A stretch of 64,000 bases of DNA, from positions 124,001-188,000 of the forward strand of contig CALRQJ020000001.1 in assembly GCA_943370285.1 (NCBI GenBank). The letters run 5' to 3'. Position numbers and translations under genes: made by a program. The notes beneath the pieces are model-generated. The model did no database searches, was not told where the DNA came from, and saw nothing but the letters and a program-made list of their open reading frames with translations. Origin of the DNA: CALRQJ02 sp943370285 (GTDB lineage Bacteria > Bacteroidota > Bacteroidia > Chitinophagales > Chitinophagaceae). Positions 43,352 through 52,485 of the stretch are shown one piece after another (positions within the stretch are counted from its first letter, which is position 1; every line of letters begins with the position of its first letter).

Positions 43352-45682
43352 TTAGTTTCCGGTTGTCCATCCACTTAAGCCTGTAAGAGGAGGAGTGGAT
43401 GAACTTAATGATCTCACAAAATCGACCCTTACTGTTACCGGTGTTGAGACTGCAAGGCCTGTCATTTTTATTTGCAGTTTTCCATACCATTGATTGGGAG
43501 TATTCTTGCCTGCCATAATGCTAGAGAATATTGGAGATGTTTCTGAGAGGTAATTAATTTGGCTGGTTGACCGATCAACTTTTTCGAAAACTGCATTAGA
43601 TGGAGATTGTATAATGGCATAAAAAGTTTTGCCATTCTTCGTCATGGTGGCCGTTTTGCCATTGGCACTTATCACCAAACCATCGGTTGCCGGGCTGTGC
43701 ATAAGCCAATACACTGTGCTACTTTTATTCGGAGTAAACTCATCCTGCACTGTCACAAATCCATTGCTCCTGTTTAATTTTATGCCCCTTCTGTAAGATG
43801 TAACATCTCTGTTATAAATGCTGCCTAAATCAATGACATGGTATCCTCCTACACCGTCGTTGGCTTTTGACAGTAAAGTGGCAACCCCGGTTGGATTTTG
43901 TTCTGGCCTTGCATCTGGATTAAACACTAAACAGTTTTTGCCTTCTGTTTTTACCCGATAGTAATAAAAACGTCCTCTTGTTAAAGCTGTATTTGTTGAT
44001 GAAGCAGTGTAGGCGGGAGCCGTTATCGTAAAATAATCAGATGGATAAGGTGATTCTAAACCAAGACTACCTTGTGCCCAGGTTTCGCCTTGACCTTGTA
44101 TAAAAAAACTACCAGCATCGAGGTGACCATGGCTTGAGTTATTATCGCCGCCATGCATACCTACATATAAGGCATTATCATTATTATTGTTTTCGAGTAG
44201 ATACATATATTCTATGCCTCTTAAGTATCCATCCAAAGGAAAAACAGACGAACTACCTGAATTTACGAGGGTCTTATCATAAAATAACAAATCAAACCAG
44301 CCATTCATTTTGTTTACATCAGCTGCATTGACAGAAACGCATGCATCGTAGTGTGCTTTAGCAAGGTTTGCGTTTTGAAAATATTTGGAAAACCAGAAAT
44401 AGGATAAAAATTTATTGCTTTTTCCAACATACAAATAGTCATCGCCGATACTAGAAGTACCTACAGGACCAGACATATAATAAGGGAACCATCCCGTTTT
44501 TACAAAGCCAGGTTGCTCCGCTAATCCATAAGTTGTACTTAAACAACGTTTCAGGCTTTCAAAGGCTAAAAATGTATTGGTTAAGCCGTAACTCCAATAG
44601 GACATACCTTCTTCACTGGCTCCATCTGGGCCTAATGATTGCATGTAGGGAAGTATACCGTTCGTAGCTAATCTAATAACACTGCTATTAAAAGCGACAT
44701 CTGTTTCGTACGTTGCTAATGCCGCCATAATCATTCCACCATGACAAATGCCATTCCAGTTATCATTACTCAAATACCATCTCCAAACACCTGTGTTAGT
44801 TTCAATTTGAGTTTTGCCAGGCTGAAGTACAAAATTTCTAACGGCAGTTGACAATTGTGTTCTTTGTGTAGCAGATAAATAATCATACAAACCGTCATAA
44901 GCAATAGCAACACCTTTTGCAGCAATACCAGCATCTAAGAAATGTCTGTTAGCTCCCCAATCGGGCCAATTTCGCATCGCATCCAGTTGTTGCCAGCAGC
45001 GTAGAGCATATCGGCTATCTTTTGTAAACTGATAAGCTAATACCAAGTAGGGTAATTGGTCGTTTGAGAAAGTATGAATACTGGGAATGCGTAATCCTGC
45101 ACCATCCAGGCCATAGGTTAATATAGGACTTGTTAATACATTATTTGCCCTTGCAATTATATCGTCGTAATTAGCTTTCGAAAATGGATCGGAAGCAGCA
45201 CTTGTTTTTATGTTCAAGATATCATCTGCAGTAAATAACAAGCGGGGATGAATATCCCTTTTTCCAACCCCATCAAAGCAGGCTTGTACAATAGCATCAG
45301 TTATGGGTACAACAGCCGTTGATACAAATCCACTACCGCCAGCCGTCACCTCAAAATCCTGTGTTGAAGTTGCAGTAACGCCTCCAACTTTTACAGAAAT
45401 TTTAAACTTACCTGCTGCTACACCTGCAGGTATTTTGAATACAAGTTGGTTTGAAGTAGCTGAAGTTGGCACCGAGCTAAAACCTCCTATGGTTATTAGA
45501 TTATAGCTTGGCAATGAACCGAAATTGGTTCCTGTAATGGTAACTTCAGTATTTGACACCCCAACGGTAGGAGTAAAACTAATAATAGAAAGCGCAGAGG
45601 CAGGAGGAGTAACTTCTTGTTTTTTCTTTTTACAAGAAGTAAACAGACCTAAAGCCAGCAAGAACCAAAAATATTTTCTCAT
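43352..45682 (-). CDS. Heparinase II/III-fold lyase, surface lipoprotein with IPT domain (paralogue B)
   Basis: This 776-residue protein has a lipoprotein signal (LALGLFTSC, then KKKKQE), so it is anchored in the membrane and probably exposed. An IPT/TIG domain (about 30-115, SIISFTPTVGVSNTEVTITG) precedes the lyase region, a paralogue of 30959-32914. Equivalent residues are present: NDNWNGICHGG, EEGMSYWSYGL (Tyr) and NNSSHGHLDAGSFFI. The two copies share RHFLDAG, MMAALA-like and FYYYRVKTEGKNCLVFNP blocks. Being surface-linked and next to the SusC/D genes, it probably makes the first cuts outside the cell, whereas the soluble copy finishes in the periplasm. Confidence 0.87.
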   Translation of the reverse strand: MRKYFWFLLALGLFTSCKKKKQEVTPPASALSIISFTPTVGVSNTEVTITGTNFGSLPSYNLITIGGFSSVPTSATSNQLVFKIPAGVAAGKFKISVKVGGVTATSTQDFEVTAGGSGFVSTAVVPITDAIVQACFDGVGKRDIHPRLLFTADDILNIKTSAASDPFSKANYDDIIARANNVLTSPILTYGLDGAGLRIPSIHTFSNDQLPYLVLAYQFTKDSRYALRCWQQLDAMRNWPDWGANRHFLDAGIAAKGVAIAYDGLYDYLSATQRTQLSTAVRNFVLQPGKTQIETNTGVWRWYLSNDNWNGICHGGMIMAALATYETDVAFNSSVIRLATNGILPYMQSLGPDGASEEGMSYWSYGLTNTFLAFESLKRCLSTTYGLAEQPGFVKTGWFPYYMSGPVGTSSIGDDYLYVGKSNKFLSYFWFSKYFQNANLAKAHYDACVSVNAADVNKMNGWFDLLFYDKTLVNSGSSSVFPLDGYLRGIEYMYLLENNNNDNALYVGMHGGDNNSSHGHLDAGSFFIQGQGETWAQGSLGLESPYPSDYFTITAPAYTASSTNTALTRGRFYYYRVKTEGKNCLVFNPDARPEQNPTGVATLLSKANDGVGGYHVIDLGSIYNRDVTSYRRGIKLNRSNGFVTVQDEFTPNKSSTVYWLMHSPATDGLVISANGKTATMTKNGKTFYAIIQSPSNAVFEKVDRSTSQINYLSETSPIFSSIMAGKNTPNQWYGKLQIKMTGLAVSTPVTVRVDFVRSLSSSTPPLTGLSGWTTGN

Positions 45683-45724
45683 TAGACTTTCATAAATAAT
45701 TTAAGAAATCATAAACTCATGCTT

Positions 45725-47524
45725 TTACCAACCCGGATTTTGAATAATAACTCCATTACTCTTAGATATCTCAGCAAATGGAATCGGGTACAAATACATT
45801 TTTGCACTAAATACTCTGGGTTCTGCAACAAATGGTTGGTAGTTAAAAGTGCCGGAGCTATTAAGGGAAACACGCATGCCAGACAATGGCACATTCTCTG
45901 TTTGCTCAGCTATTTTCCAGCGGCGAACATCAAAAAAACGATGTTCTTCAAATGCTAATTCCACTCTTCTTTCATTCCTTATTCTTTCCCTCAAATCAGA
46001 CTGCGATATACCTGCTGCAATGGCAGGTTGTCCTGCCCTTACCCTTACCAGATTCAGTGCTTCTCTTGCAGATCTGGTAGCTGCAATTCCACCCAAAGAA
46101 GGTTTTGCTTCGGGCCCGTAAGCCTCGTTTAGGGCTTCGGCAAAATTGAGTAGTACTTCAGCATACCGCATAAGCACCCATGATTTAGCCCTTGTACCAG
46201 CCAATGTGAGGTTATAGTTTTCTACACACATTTTACGCAAATAATAACCTGTAGTAGTAGCTCCTATTTTAGCACCAATACCATCTAATGCCCCTTCGTA
46301 TGATAAAACAGTACGTGGTGTACTATTGGTATTCAATCCCATGGTAGATCCATTAAGAACAACAATCCATGCCAAACGTTGGTCACGATTAGCATATGGA
46401 TTAAGTGGATCATACCCCGAAGTAGGATCAGTAATAGGCTTTCCTGTTGTACGCATTTCGAATGCATCAACAAGATTTTGTGATGGACAGGTAGCCCCTT
46501 CGCCGCCATTTAACATACCTACGGGGTAATTAGCACGTTCAAATACATTAGTATTTAGCTGAAAGGGGCGGGTGAAAATTATTCCCGAATTAGCTCCTTT
46601 GCGAGGCGTTAGATTATTTGTAGTATTCTGTGCCATAAATAGATCCTTATAGTTTGCACTGAGGAAATTTACATGAGCACAGTTAGGATCACTGAAAAGC
46701 TGTTGCCCAGCCGCAGCAGCAAGCTCCCATTTTGATACATTGTTTCCAGCATTATTTAATGGACTTGCTGCATATAATAAAGCTCTTAACTTCAAAGCCA
46801 CTGCCGCAGGTTTTTCTACTCTACCTAATCGGTTATTATCAGTACCAGCATCACCACGGCCTACAGTTGAGCCTGCGGGTATTCCATAATTAATCCAGTG
46901 ATTTGTAAGGTCTGTATATGCTGAATCGCATTGGCTTACAATAAAACTAACACACTCATCAAACGTTGCCCTTTTTACCTGGTACGACTCTTGTTCAGAA
47001 AGCACAGTTGTTATAATGGGTACACCACCATAACGTTTTATTAGTTCCATATAATAATAGGCACGAAGAAATCTAGCTTCTGCTCGGAGTTTTATAAAGT
47101 CGTCAACATCAATTATGTAGTTAGCTTTATTGTTAATTGTATCTACTACTAATAAGCTTCTGAAATCAGTTGTTTTTTCAAGAAAAAGATTGGCATGGCG
47201 TATGGCCCTGTAATATGTTCCCCACACATCATCGGGGTTGGTAAATGGATCCCATGCACCTGTATTAAAGCGCTGAATATTTCCAAATAATGCAAAGTCT
47301 GCTTCGTCGCAACCAGCGGCTAATAATGCATTTCCACCGTACCTGTTAAACTGAGGAAGATAATTGTAAACTCCCATTCCAAAAGCTTTCAGGTTTGCAG
47401 GTCCGGAATTTAAAAAAAGTTCTTCATCAAAACCAGATTGCAATTGAGTATCTAAAAAGTCTTTCTTGCAAGATTGCAAAAGCAAACATCCGAAAATTAA
47501 CACCAGTGCAAAATATTTTTTCAT
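45725..47524 (-). CDS. SusD-like outer-membrane glycan-binding lipoprotein (second pair)
   Basis: This 599-residue lipoprotein has LLLQSC at about residue 19. The SusD/RagB architecture is clear: TPR-like helices (LRAEARFLRAYYYMELIKRYGGVPII at about 136-160), the variable central region, and the C-terminal RNERRVELAFEEHRFFDVRRWKIAE signature. It caps its SusC partner (47571-50450), 46 bp upstream on the same strand, and binds the glycan at the surface. Substrate specificity is not readable. There are two pairs in this locus, so the two may take different fragments of the same polymer. Confidence 0.95.
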   Translation of the reverse strand: MKKYFALVLIFGCLLLQSCKKDFLDTQLQSGFDEELFLNSGPANLKAFGMGVYNYLPQFNRYGGNALLAAGCDEADFALFGNIQRFNTGAWDPFTNPDDVWGTYYRAIRHANLFLEKTTDFRSLLVVDTINNKANYIIDVDDFIKLRAEARFLRAYYYMELIKRYGGVPIITTVLSEQESYQVKRATFDECVSFIVSQCDSAYTDLTNHWINYGIPAGSTVGRGDAGTDNNRLGRVEKPAAVALKLRALLYAASPLNNAGNNVSKWELAAAAGQQLFSDPNCAHVNFLSANYKDLFMAQNTTNNLTPRKGANSGIIFTRPFQLNTNVFERANYPVGMLNGGEGATCPSQNLVDAFEMRTTGKPITDPTSGYDPLNPYANRDQRLAWIVVLNGSTMGLNTNSTPRTVLSYEGALDGIGAKIGATTTGYYLRKMCVENYNLTLAGTRAKSWVLMRYAEVLLNFAEALNEAYGPEAKPSLGGIAATRSAREALNLVRVRAGQPAIAAGISQSDLRERIRNERRVELAFEEHRFFDVRRWKIAEQTENVPLSGMRVSLNSSGTFNYQPFVAEPRVFSAKMYLYPIPFAEISKSNGVIIQNPGW

Positions 47525-47570
47525 AATCTAACTATTATATGTTGATAAAACATTCATTAAAATCTTGATT

Positions 47571-50450
47571 TTAGAATTTCAAATTGAATCCAAAATTAAA
47601 ACTCTTAAGTGCGGGATGAACGAATATATTCATCACTTCAGGATCAACATTTATTTCATCAATCTGATCCCAGGTAATAAGGTTGTTTCCACTTAAGAAA
47701 AATCTTAGTGAATTTAATTTTGCCTTTTTAGTTACACTTTCTGGCAATGTATATCCCAATTCCAGATTACGTAATCTTATGAAAGATCCACTTCGCTGCC
47801 ACAAGGTTGATGCCCTGTAATTATTGTCGTTTTGTTCGGTAGTTAACCTTGGGAATTTTGCATTGTCTCCTCTCTCAGGCGTCCAGTGATTATCTTTTAC
47901 CCATTGCGTTGGTTGCACACCACCATTTAAAAAAGGTATTATATTGCCATTATCCAGCAAGGATACCGTTCTGTTTGCTGCACCCTGAAAAAAAATATTG
48001 AAATCAAAGCCTGCAAAGTTAGCTCCGCCGTTTAATGCATATATCAATTCCGGCAAATTGGTATAACCTATTGGAGTACGATCATTATTGTCTATAAACC
48101 CATCATTATTCTGGTCCTTGTACTTAACATCTCCTGGACGAACGGAACCAAAGAGCTGCTGCGGACTTGATGCTATATCAGCATTATCTTTAAAGTACCC
48201 AATGGCTGTTAAAATGAAGGGCTGGTTAATAGGATTTCCTTTTGCATAAAGATATGGGGCAGCAGGTACTGGCTCAGCAATATCAACAATCTCATTAGTA
48301 GCATATCCCACATTCCCACCTATATAATAACCTACAGCACCCAACTTATCATTGTAAGTAAGTTCGAGTTCACCTCCACTACTTTTTGTTTTTCCCTTAT
48401 TTACGTTATTAAAAGTCGCCCCCATTAAAGAAGGAATATAGCTCGATGGATTTAAGAAAATATCATTTCTGTTTTCAAAGAAATAATCAACTGATATACT
48501 CAATTTTTTAAAAAGAAGAGCATCCAAACCTATATTGGTGCGGTATGCTTTCTCCCACGTAACATCTCCATTTGCTAAATTACCCTGTGTAAAAGTTGTT
48601 GCGTTAATTCCGAGGTTGTTTCCTAATAAATAGTTACCCGAACCGGCGTAGAACTGGTTAAAAATAAACCTGCCAGAATTACCTACGTTATCATTACCAA
48701 GCAAGCCAATTGATCCCCGAATTTTTAGAAGGTCAACGGCCGATGCATTTGCCATGAACTTTTCCTTGCTCAACATCCAACCCGCTGAAATACTTGGAAA
48801 GAAACCAAATCGATTACCCTTTGGAAAATTTTCTGAGCCACTATACGAATAACCAAATTCCGCAAAATATTTTAAACCATAATTATAACTTACACGGCCC
48901 ATTAATCGCTGCTTTGCATAGGGCATATCGGCTCCATCTGCATTATAAGACTCCTGAAAATAAATGGCTGATGCATAAATATTATGCTTCCCATTATGCT
49001 TCTCATATTCAAGGCCTGCAAGTGTGGTTGCTCTATTATACTGATTGCCATTACCCTGAGTAATCACAAAATTATTATCAGTAGATCCCTTTGTTACAAC
49101 ATCATATGGAATAGTGCCTGGAGGTGTAACTCCAGGAACAATCAGGTCTGGTCTGGCAATAAGTTCGTCATATGCATTACCCCTTGTCTTATTATAGGTA
49201 TCGAAAAAAAAGTTACTAAAGTTGAGCTGCCCAAATGCTTGCAATCCCTTTGTTATAAAATCCAATTTACCTACCAATTTCACATTAGCATCAATGGTTC
49301 TGTCATTTATTGATTGGTACCCCCTTTGCAAAATAGAGGCAATAGGATTATCGCTATAACCTTGTGTACCTCCCCATTTACCTTGCGCTGTCTTTACTGG
49401 ATATGGATTGAAAATAGACATAGTTCTCCATAAAGTATTTTCTGCTGCATTCGGGAAATTCTTTTCTAAAACTGTTGCTCTAAAATTGACAGCCGCACTT
49501 AGAAAATTAGTAATGTTTACATCGAAATTGGACCTGAGATTATAGCGTTTTAAATCATAGTTAGTATTTGTAGTTCTCCTTTTTTCAGTGTTGCCGTACA
49601 ACCCTTCATAATTGGCATATCCCAGCCCTACAAAATATTTTGCATCAGTTCTTCCACCTGAAAAAGTAAGGGAATAATCTTGACTAAATGCATTTTTCTT
49701 AAGCATTTCACTTTGCCAATCAACATCAGGATACAGATAAGGTTGTTCACCTGATTTATAATAGTTAACTATAGTGTCTGACTTGAAAATGCCAGAACTA
49801 ATTGATTTACCATCACTCACCATCCCTTTATTAAATAATTCGGCATAATCGCCATTTCCTAATAAATTAGGCAATACTGTTGCAGAATGTAGGCCAAACC
49901 TGCTACTAAACTGAATATTTGTTTTGCCATTATCGTTACCGCGTTTTGTAGTAATTAATACAACGCCATTTGCCCCATCGGAACCATATAGTGCAAGGGC
50001 TGCAGCATCTTTCAAAACAGTAACAGTTTCAATTTCATCTGGCATAAGTGTACTCCAGTTAGTTTCAAATCCGTCTACTAAAACCATCACCCCATTGTCC
50101 TGAAAAGTTTGCCTACCTCTCAAAGCAAGGCGAGGGGCATCATTATTGCCCGGTGCACTTCCTGCCTGCCCTACATATAAGCCACTCAATTGTCCGAAGA
50201 ATGTATTTCCCAAATTTGGTGTATTAAAATTCTTCAACGTTTTGCCGCTCACTGTTGAAGTTGAAGTAATTATAATACTTCTGTTTTGAGATTTTCCAAA
50301 AGCTGAATTCACATTTTGAAATAAGAAACTTTCATTGAAAGTATTAGCTTTGATAGCAACTGTATCTTTTTGTATTATTTTCTCTGTTTCCTGGGCAAAA
50401 TTAATTTGGTTGAAGACCAGGAAGCAAACAATCATTAAGTAGTATCTCAT
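47571..50450 (-). CDS. SusC-like TonB-dependent transporter (second pair)
   Basis: ATG 50450 (MRYYLMIVCFLVFNQINFAQ) is preferred; an upstream ATG at 50498 would put 16 residues before the signal peptide. The protein is about 959 residues. The plug has SGLYVGQAGSAPGNNDAPRL, LALRGRQTFQDNGVMVLVDGFE and TVLKDAAALALYGSDGANGVVLITTKRG, the SusC signature, and the barrel ends in an aromatic FNFGFNLKF. An N-terminal carboxypeptidase D-like regulatory domain is missing, in contrast to the other SusC. It imports oligosaccharides across the outer membrane with its SusD. Confidence 0.93.
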   Translation of the reverse strand: MRYYLMIVCFLVFNQINFAQETEKIIQKDTVAIKANTFNESFLFQNVNSAFGKSQNRSIIITSTSTVSGKTLKNFNTPNLGNTFFGQLSGLYVGQAGSAPGNNDAPRLALRGRQTFQDNGVMVLVDGFETNWSTLMPDEIETVTVLKDAAALALYGSDGANGVVLITTKRGNDNGKTNIQFSSRFGLHSATVLPNLLGNGDYAELFNKGMVSDGKSISSGIFKSDTIVNYYKSGEQPYLYPDVDWQSEMLKKNAFSQDYSLTFSGGRTDAKYFVGLGYANYEGLYGNTEKRRTTNTNYDLKRYNLRSNFDVNITNFLSAAVNFRATVLEKNFPNAAENTLWRTMSIFNPYPVKTAQGKWGGTQGYSDNPIASILQRGYQSINDRTIDANVKLVGKLDFITKGLQAFGQLNFSNFFFDTYNKTRGNAYDELIARPDLIVPGVTPPGTIPYDVVTKGSTDNNFVITQGNGNQYNRATTLAGLEYEKHNGKHNIYASAIYFQESYNADGADMPYAKQRLMGRVSYNYGLKYFAEFGYSYSGSENFPKGNRFGFFPSISAGWMLSKEKFMANASAVDLLKIRGSIGLLGNDNVGNSGRFIFNQFYAGSGNYLLGNNLGINATTFTQGNLANGDVTWEKAYRTNIGLDALLFKKLSISVDYFFENRNDIFLNPSSYIPSLMGATFNNVNKGKTKSSGGELELTYNDKLGAVGYYIGGNVGYATNEIVDIAEPVPAAPYLYAKGNPINQPFILTAIGYFKDNADIASSPQQLFGSVRPGDVKYKDQNNDGFIDNNDRTPIGYTNLPELIYALNGGANFAGFDFNIFFQGAANRTVSLLDNGNIIPFLNGGVQPTQWVKDNHWTPERGDNAKFPRLTTEQNDNNYRASTLWQRSGSFIRLRNLELGYTLPESVTKKAKLNSLRFFLSGNNLITWDQIDEINVDPEVMNIFVHPALKSFNFGFNLKF

Positions 50451-50502
50451 ATAAATAGTTCTATAAGTTGTCATAAGTGTTAGTTTTAAAGTGAACATAA
50501 TA

Positions 50503-52446
50503 CTACCAGCCAGGATTTTGAATAAGAAATCCTCTATTCACTTCACTTTGAGGGAAAGGAAAAAAATACATTTTATCTTCCCAAACCCTATTCTCAAAAG
50601 ATTCAATTTTATACGATAACCTGTTATCATTTGCCAATCGTTGGGCTGGTGTCATTGCAGTAGTAGGGTTTATATAAGGAGTAGCGCTGTTTTGATACAG
50701 AAAGTTTCGGAAGAATAGTCCTTTCATTACGCCATCATTACCCGCAATCTTCCAACGTCTCACATCAAAAAACCGATGCTCTTCTCCGTAAAGTTCCACT
50801 GCTCTTTCTCGGCGTATATATTCTCTGGTTTTTGCCTGATCACCATGAATAGCATTGTAAGTAGCATTGCCAGGAGCTAATGCAGGCAAACCTCCTCTCA
50901 GCCTAATTGGATTCAGTACCGTATACATTTCATTATTTCCAGCACTTATTTCATTGAGTGCTTCGGCATAGTTTAAATAAAACTCCGGAAGTCTGAAAAT
51001 TGGCCAATAGGCATCAATTCTTCCATTCACCGCATTTACCAGATTTATAAATTTCTTTTGATGAATACCGTTAGGAACGCCATTTCCAATGAGTTGAGGT
51101 CCTGCTCCAATCTGGACAAAATTGCCATTGACGCTTCCCTGTTTGAACACAAACTTTGCTGTATCATTTCCTCCCTGTCCATTCATAAGCCCTGTATTAG
51201 TATAAGGTGAACCAGGCCACCATGCAACTGCATGAAATCTTGGCTCCATTCGCCTCATGATAGCTTTGAAATCAGTATAAGTTCCGTCAGTTGGAATGGT
51301 AATGTCATTGCCGTTTACATCACGATATGTTTTTGTAATAAAGTTGATTGGGAGTGCCATTACGGTATTACCCCAGCTAAAATATATCGGACATCCCCAA
51401 CGCACCACATTAGCACCACCTGCTTGTTGCCCATGAGATTTATCATACAAAAGAATCTCTCTGTTACGTGGATCCAATGCAGCACCAGTAGCATAGTTAT
51501 AGCTCTCGCTTTTACCAAGCGTAGGATCATCGAGCAGCGCATAGCCATTGGCTTGTGACCAATCAATAACGGCTTTATTTGCAGCAGCAGCAACTACCCA
51601 TCTATTTGGATCGGCAGACCCCAAACATAGTAAACTATCGTTGCTACCAAAGGAAACAGGAGGGGTACTTGTATTTACCAGAGGACTTGCAGCATACATG
51701 AGTGTAACGGCTTTCAAACACAAAGCAGCACCTTTATGTATTCTGCCAATATCAGAAGCAGGATATGCATTTGGCAAAGCAGCAACCGCTTCATCGCAAG
51801 ACTTAACAATAAAATCAACAGTGCTTTTCAAACTCCTTCTAGTTGCCGAAGGCGTAACTACTGCTTTGCTGATTCCCCCTTCTTCCACTATCGTTACTTT
51901 AGGCACAGCATCTGAAATAGGGATACCACCAAATCGAATCATCATTTCATAATGCATCATTGCACGCAGTACTTTTACTTCAGCAATGGTTTGAGCCTTC
52001 AATTCTTGCGTCCAATTTATTCCGGCAGTACTTACAAAAGGAACTTTATCCACGTTTTCCAAGAATATATTCGCATTTCTCATCCCAAGTTGAACTCGAC
52101 TTATCGAGAATTCATCAGTGTTGGTAGCATTCCACGTACCGGCATTGAATGCATTAGCCCTGCCACCTACTCCAAATTGATCGCCTTCGTCTGATGCGGC
52201 TAGTAAAAAACCATCAACAGTTCCGGCATCTGATAACCCGGAACCCCCATCACCAGTAATAAAGCCATTTACCACACAGGTGGCATAGGTTTGCCAAAGT
52301 GCACGCATGGCATTATCGGGGGTATTAAATACAGAGTCTACAGTAACTATGCTTCCGCTGGGTTGTTCCAAAAATTTTGAACAGGATACCATGCTGAATA
52401 GTGAAAATCCGAGTCCAGCAAGGAGTAAGTATGTGTAAAATTTCAT
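50503..52446 (-). CDS. SusD-like outer-membrane glycan-binding lipoprotein (first pair)
   Basis: I prefer ATG 52446 (MKFYTYLLLAGLGF), since it starts the lipoprotein signal SMVSC; an earlier ATG at 52464 adds six residues. The protein is about 647 residues. SusD features are VLRAMMHYEMMIRFGGIPISD, CDEAVAALPNAYPASDIGR and the C-terminal RRERAVELYGEEHRFFDVRRWKIAG block. It lies 39 bp downstream of its SusC (52486-55632). It is larger than the other SusD by about 50 residues, with a longer central region that probably shapes the glycan site. Confidence 0.95.
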   Translation of the reverse strand: MKFYTYLLLAGLGFSLFSMVSCSKFLEQPSGSIVTVDSVFNTPDNAMRALWQTYATCVVNGFITGDGGSGLSDAGTVDGFLLAASDEGDQFGVGGRANAFNAGTWNATNTDEFSISRVQLGMRNANIFLENVDKVPFVSTAGINWTQELKAQTIAEVKVLRAMMHYEMMIRFGGIPISDAVPKVTIVEEGGISKAVVTPSATRRSLKSTVDFIVKSCDEAVAALPNAYPASDIGRIHKGAALCLKAVTLMYAASPLVNTSTPPVSFGSNDSLLCLGSADPNRWVVAAAANKAVIDWSQANGYALLDDPTLGKSESYNYATGAALDPRNREILLYDKSHGQQAGGANVVRWGCPIYFSWGNTVMALPINFITKTYRDVNGNDITIPTDGTYTDFKAIMRRMEPRFHAVAWWPGSPYTNTGLMNGQGGNDTAKFVFKQGSVNGNFVQIGAGPQLIGNGVPNGIHQKKFINLVNAVNGRIDAYWPIFRLPEFYLNYAEALNEISAGNNEMYTVLNPIRLRGGLPALAPGNATYNAIHGDQAKTREYIRRERAVELYGEEHRFFDVRRWKIAGNDGVMKGLFFRNFLYQNSATPYINPTTAMTPAQRLANDNRLSYKIESFENRVWEDKMYFFPFPQSEVNRGFLIQNPGW

Positions 52447-52485
52447 GTTATTTTTATTAGGCATGCTGAATAATATTTTGACTTT

